This document shows, in pieces, positions 61,771 to 64,000 of a stretch of 64,000 bases of DNA (within the stretch, counting starts at the first letter, position 1; every line of letters starts with the position of its first letter). The notes under the pieces were generated by a model. It made no database searches, was not told where the DNA came from, and saw only the letters and a list, made by a program, of their open reading frames with translations. Made by a program: the position numbers and the translations under genes. The DNA is taken from positions 37,334,231-37,398,230 of the forward strand of contig CM046457.1 in the NCBI GenBank assembly GCA_025506515.1, written 5' to 3'. This DNA is from Flaveria trinervia. Lineage: Eukaryota > Streptophyta > Magnoliopsida > Asterales > Asteraceae.

Positions 61771-62659
61771 TGTTGGACCAAAAGAACCAATGAGCCAAGA
61801 TCAGAAAACCTCTAAGTCCCACACGGTATCACAACAACTGCTGAAAGCCTCATCAGTAGTTTGACAAGTGCTGAAGACTTCAACAGCTGAAGATCAAGTG
61901 CTGAAGACCTTACAGCTGAAGAACCAAAGTGCTGAAGTACAACAGCTGAAGAACACAAGTGCTGAAGCTGAAAGACCAAAGTACTGAAGTACAACAGCTG
62001 AAGAGTTCACAAGTGCTGAAGATCAACAACTGATGTACAAAGTCTGAAGACAAAGACTGAAGACATCAGCTGATGATATCTACTGAAGTCATCAGCTGAT
62101 GAAACGCCTGAAGGTCAAAGTCTGAAGATCAAGTACTGAAGCCTCAGTAGTTGTCACAACTGCTGAAGAGTACTTCTTCAGTAGTTGTGATATCAGTAGT
62201 TTTATTTCTTGGTTTCAGTAGTTTTGTAAAACGACTGAAGAGCTTGTTCTTCAGTCGTTGTAGTTTCAGTAGTTTTATATTTTGTACTTAACTTGCTGAT
62301 ATGTTCTCAGTAGTTGTGAACATTTCAGTAGTTTGTTAAGAATTAGTTATTTCTGTATTGGATCTGCCAGTTGTCACTTTCCGTGATAACAGCAGTGACT
62401 GTTGCACTCTATATAAGGAGTGACAACCTATTGTAATCGTGAGTGAATGAGCAATTGAATGGAATGATTGATTGATTCGATTAGAAATATTCTACATCTA
62501 TAAACATTCCTAGAAATCAGAAATTCATATTCTCTCCCTATAACCGTATGCGATCTTAACGCTTACAAGTATCGTTGCTTGCTACAATTTGTCTAATTCG
62601 TGTTGTATTCCGCTGCTTTATATTCTGATACATCAAACTTGTGATCACTGATCCTGTCA
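61771..62659 (+). repeat. A3 3' LTR
   Basis: 889 bp, near-identical to the 5' LTR. It usually has the extra base where the copies differ by one (CTATAACC, GATCTTAACG, GCTGCTTTAT). TATA at 62410-62416, TTCCGCTGC at 62608-62616. AATCC follows. Confidence 0.95.
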
Positions 62660-62664
62660 AATCC

Positions 62665-63830
62665 ATCAACACATTGTCCGCCATGCTTTGGTGCCCTAGC
62701 ACATGGTTTCTAATGTCAAGTCGTCCCCTACTTCTAGACACGTGTGAGGTACACAAAAAGTGGTTAGGTGACCTTTATCAACAAATACGTTAAGCCACCT
62801 CAAAACACACAAGTTCCAAAGTGGTGGTGACCTTTATCCACAAAATAGTTCTCAAAGTGATGCGAAAAGTGTCGTGTTAAAAGGATGGTGTTAAATTGTT
62901 TTCAAAAGGATGTAAGTTTTCTTAATTCGAGTTTGAAAACTCTATGTAACCTTGTATTTGCATTGCTTTCAAACATGGTTTACCCTATGGTTCTCTTTTA
63001 GTAAAACCCCTTTATTAAATCAGTAATCCTTTAATAACCTTTTCTTACTCACTTAATGATAAGGAACACTAATTTTCAGCTTTGTTGTGTTTTTATAGTT
63101 TGATGCATATCAATATATCAAACAACATCAAAATAACAAAAACCAAACAGCTAAATCATACAATCATAAGTGCATAATTATAGCCACTAAGTTGACAACA
63201 CTTGTTGCCATCACAAGTTTGTCATTTGGCTTTTTTACGGGTTAGGCCAACAAACAAGATAGTATCTCCCAAGATCCCACTTGAAGTTGCATCAAATGCT
63301 TCAAGTCCTTCTCTTTGGGCCTTCCTTTTGTGCATCTTCTTTTACAAAGTTTATATCCTATACAAATTTCTAATAAAAAGAAAAGACACCTAATCTATTT
63401 ATACCTCACCATTGAATGAATAAATAAATTACATCCAAATACAAGGACAAAAGAATAAATAATACAACCCATTATTGAATGAAATCAACAAAAACCAAAC
63501 ATTCATCCAAACAACACAAGGTCAAGGCTAGGTTATGCACCAATATGTACAACATATACAACATTCAAAAACCAAAATAAATCCCCATTTAACCCAAAAA
63601 TTTCAGCCAACATAAACCAAGAATTTAGGGTTTTTGTTGAAACAAAATATAATCAACCATTTGACATCTATCTTTCAAGGTTTAATCATAAGCATGTAAT
63701 ATATAACCTTGAAAGATTGGGGATCGTTATATCACCCAAAACAGCCCCTATTAGGTTGTTAAAGTCCCATAAAACCAATTTTACAAGGACATAAGAAGCT
63801 AGTTATCACATATCGGCTCTACGATGCCAA
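62665..63830. other. Non-coding stretch right of A3, probably family C leader
   Basis: AT-rich. I see no gene; the small plus frame at 63202-63393 has no recognisable features. At its right end it borders the C3 LTR with a primer-site-like sequence. If C3 is a minus-strand 5' LTR, this would be the 5' untranslated leader of that element. Confidence 0.4.
63815..63829 (-). other. Primer-site-like sequence next to C3
   Basis: On the minus strand TGGCATCGTAGAGCC lies one base after the LTR end CCAACA. It resembles TGGTATCAGAGCC with one substitution and a two-base insertion. This supports a minus-strand 5' LTR at 63831. Confidence 0.45.
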
Positions 63831-64000
63831 TGTTGGTTGTTGGACACACTATCAAAGTTGTTAAACCATTTAAACATGAAAACACAGCGGAATCAAACAT
63901 TAATAATATGTTTTGTAAACTGAAAATTAAGGCATATTATATAGCAACAATAAACCCAAGAACATACGATCAAATATATGTGAATAAACTAGCTATCATG
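63831..64000 (-). mobile_element. Family C LTR (C3), cut by the window end
   Basis: The 170 bases are nearly identical to the start of C1 (5730 on): TGTTGG, GGACACA, AACCATTTAAACATG, CAGCGGAATCAAAC, AACTAGCTATCATG. With the primer-like sequence to its left it would be the 5' LTR of a minus-strand C element, with C1 as the possible 3' LTR. Confidence 0.7.

Larger units (their letters stand above)
50247..62659 (+). mobile_element. Complete young family A element A3
   Basis: A 12,413-bp Sirevirus-like copia element. LTRs 50247-51132 (886 bp) and 61771-62659 (889 bp) are nearly identical: by eye I find two or three substitutions and about nine single-base indels. The target duplication AATCC (50242-50246, 62660-62664) is perfect. 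Order: LTR, primer site, gag, in-frame TGA, pol, palindromic spacer with TATA-like box, ORF3, purine tract, LTR. The protease, integrase and RT catalytic residues I checked are present. Most frame breaks are single-base changes in short homopolymers. It is the youngest full element here. Confidence 0.95.

Noticed and set aside
63202..63393. Possible small membrane protein
   Set aside because: Short frame in AT-rich DNA with a chance hydrophobic end; no start context or relative seen.
1..64000. Host genes, tRNA or rRNA genes
   Set aside because: Every coding stretch I recognise is retroelement-derived; TGGTATCAGAGC sites are primer sites, not tRNA genes.

Overview
The window is plant nuclear DNA made almost wholly of nested LTR retrotransposons. 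I see no host gene, rRNA, tRNA or CRISPR array. The evidence for a plant is: Ty1/copia gag-pol order (zinc-knuckle Gag, protease, integrase, reverse transcriptase, RNase H), primer sites matching the 3' end of initiator tRNA-Met (TGGTATCAGAGC), 5-bp target duplications, and a long third ORF after pol as in the Sirevirus lineage of copia elements. Many eudicots would fit; the species cannot be read from the sequence.

I name the families locally A to E. Layout, left to right: (1) 1-5729, the 3' part of a family E element (pol-ORF3 spacer, ORF3, truncated 3' LTR), with a family A solo LTR (A2, 468-1220) inside it. (2) 5730-10142, a minus-strand family C LTR (C1) holding a complete non-autonomous element D (6568-10072) with about 40 copies of a 29-bp palindromic repeat. 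(3) 10143-10560, a piece of C interior. (4) 10561-21058, a minus-strand family B element (B2), lacking gag and part of pol. (5) 21059-49094, a plus-strand family B element (B1), head-to-head with B2. B1 is split in gag by a complete family A element (A1, 22476-34983) and in pol by a family C solo LTR (C2, 40256-41183). (6) 49095-50246 and 62665-63830, older sequence with a broken unidentified minus-strand ORF, probably also C interior. (7) 50247-62659, a complete young family A element (A3). (8) 63831-64000, the start of another family C LTR (C3).

Insertion order inferred from nesting: E, then C into the E LTR, then D, B2, B1 and A3 into C, then A1 and C2 into B1. Target duplications confirm A2 (AACCC), A1 (CAAAC), A3 (AATCC), C2 (CTATC) and D (GATCC/GACCC).

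The most interesting pattern concerns ORF3. In families A, B and E the stretch before ORF3 looks like a second U3-type promoter: an array of family-specific short palindromes like those in the same family's LTR, then a TATA-like box, then a pyrimidine-rich leader and the ATG. In B1 the leader carries a 424-bp GT-AG segment that is cleanly absent from B2, as expected if B2 copied a spliced RNA. ORF3 shares an N-terminal block pattern in all three families and shows no obvious membrane segment, so the usual 'env-like' label is not supported here. Gag and pol are divided by one in-frame stop in three copies from two families, next to a 3' splice-site-like motif.
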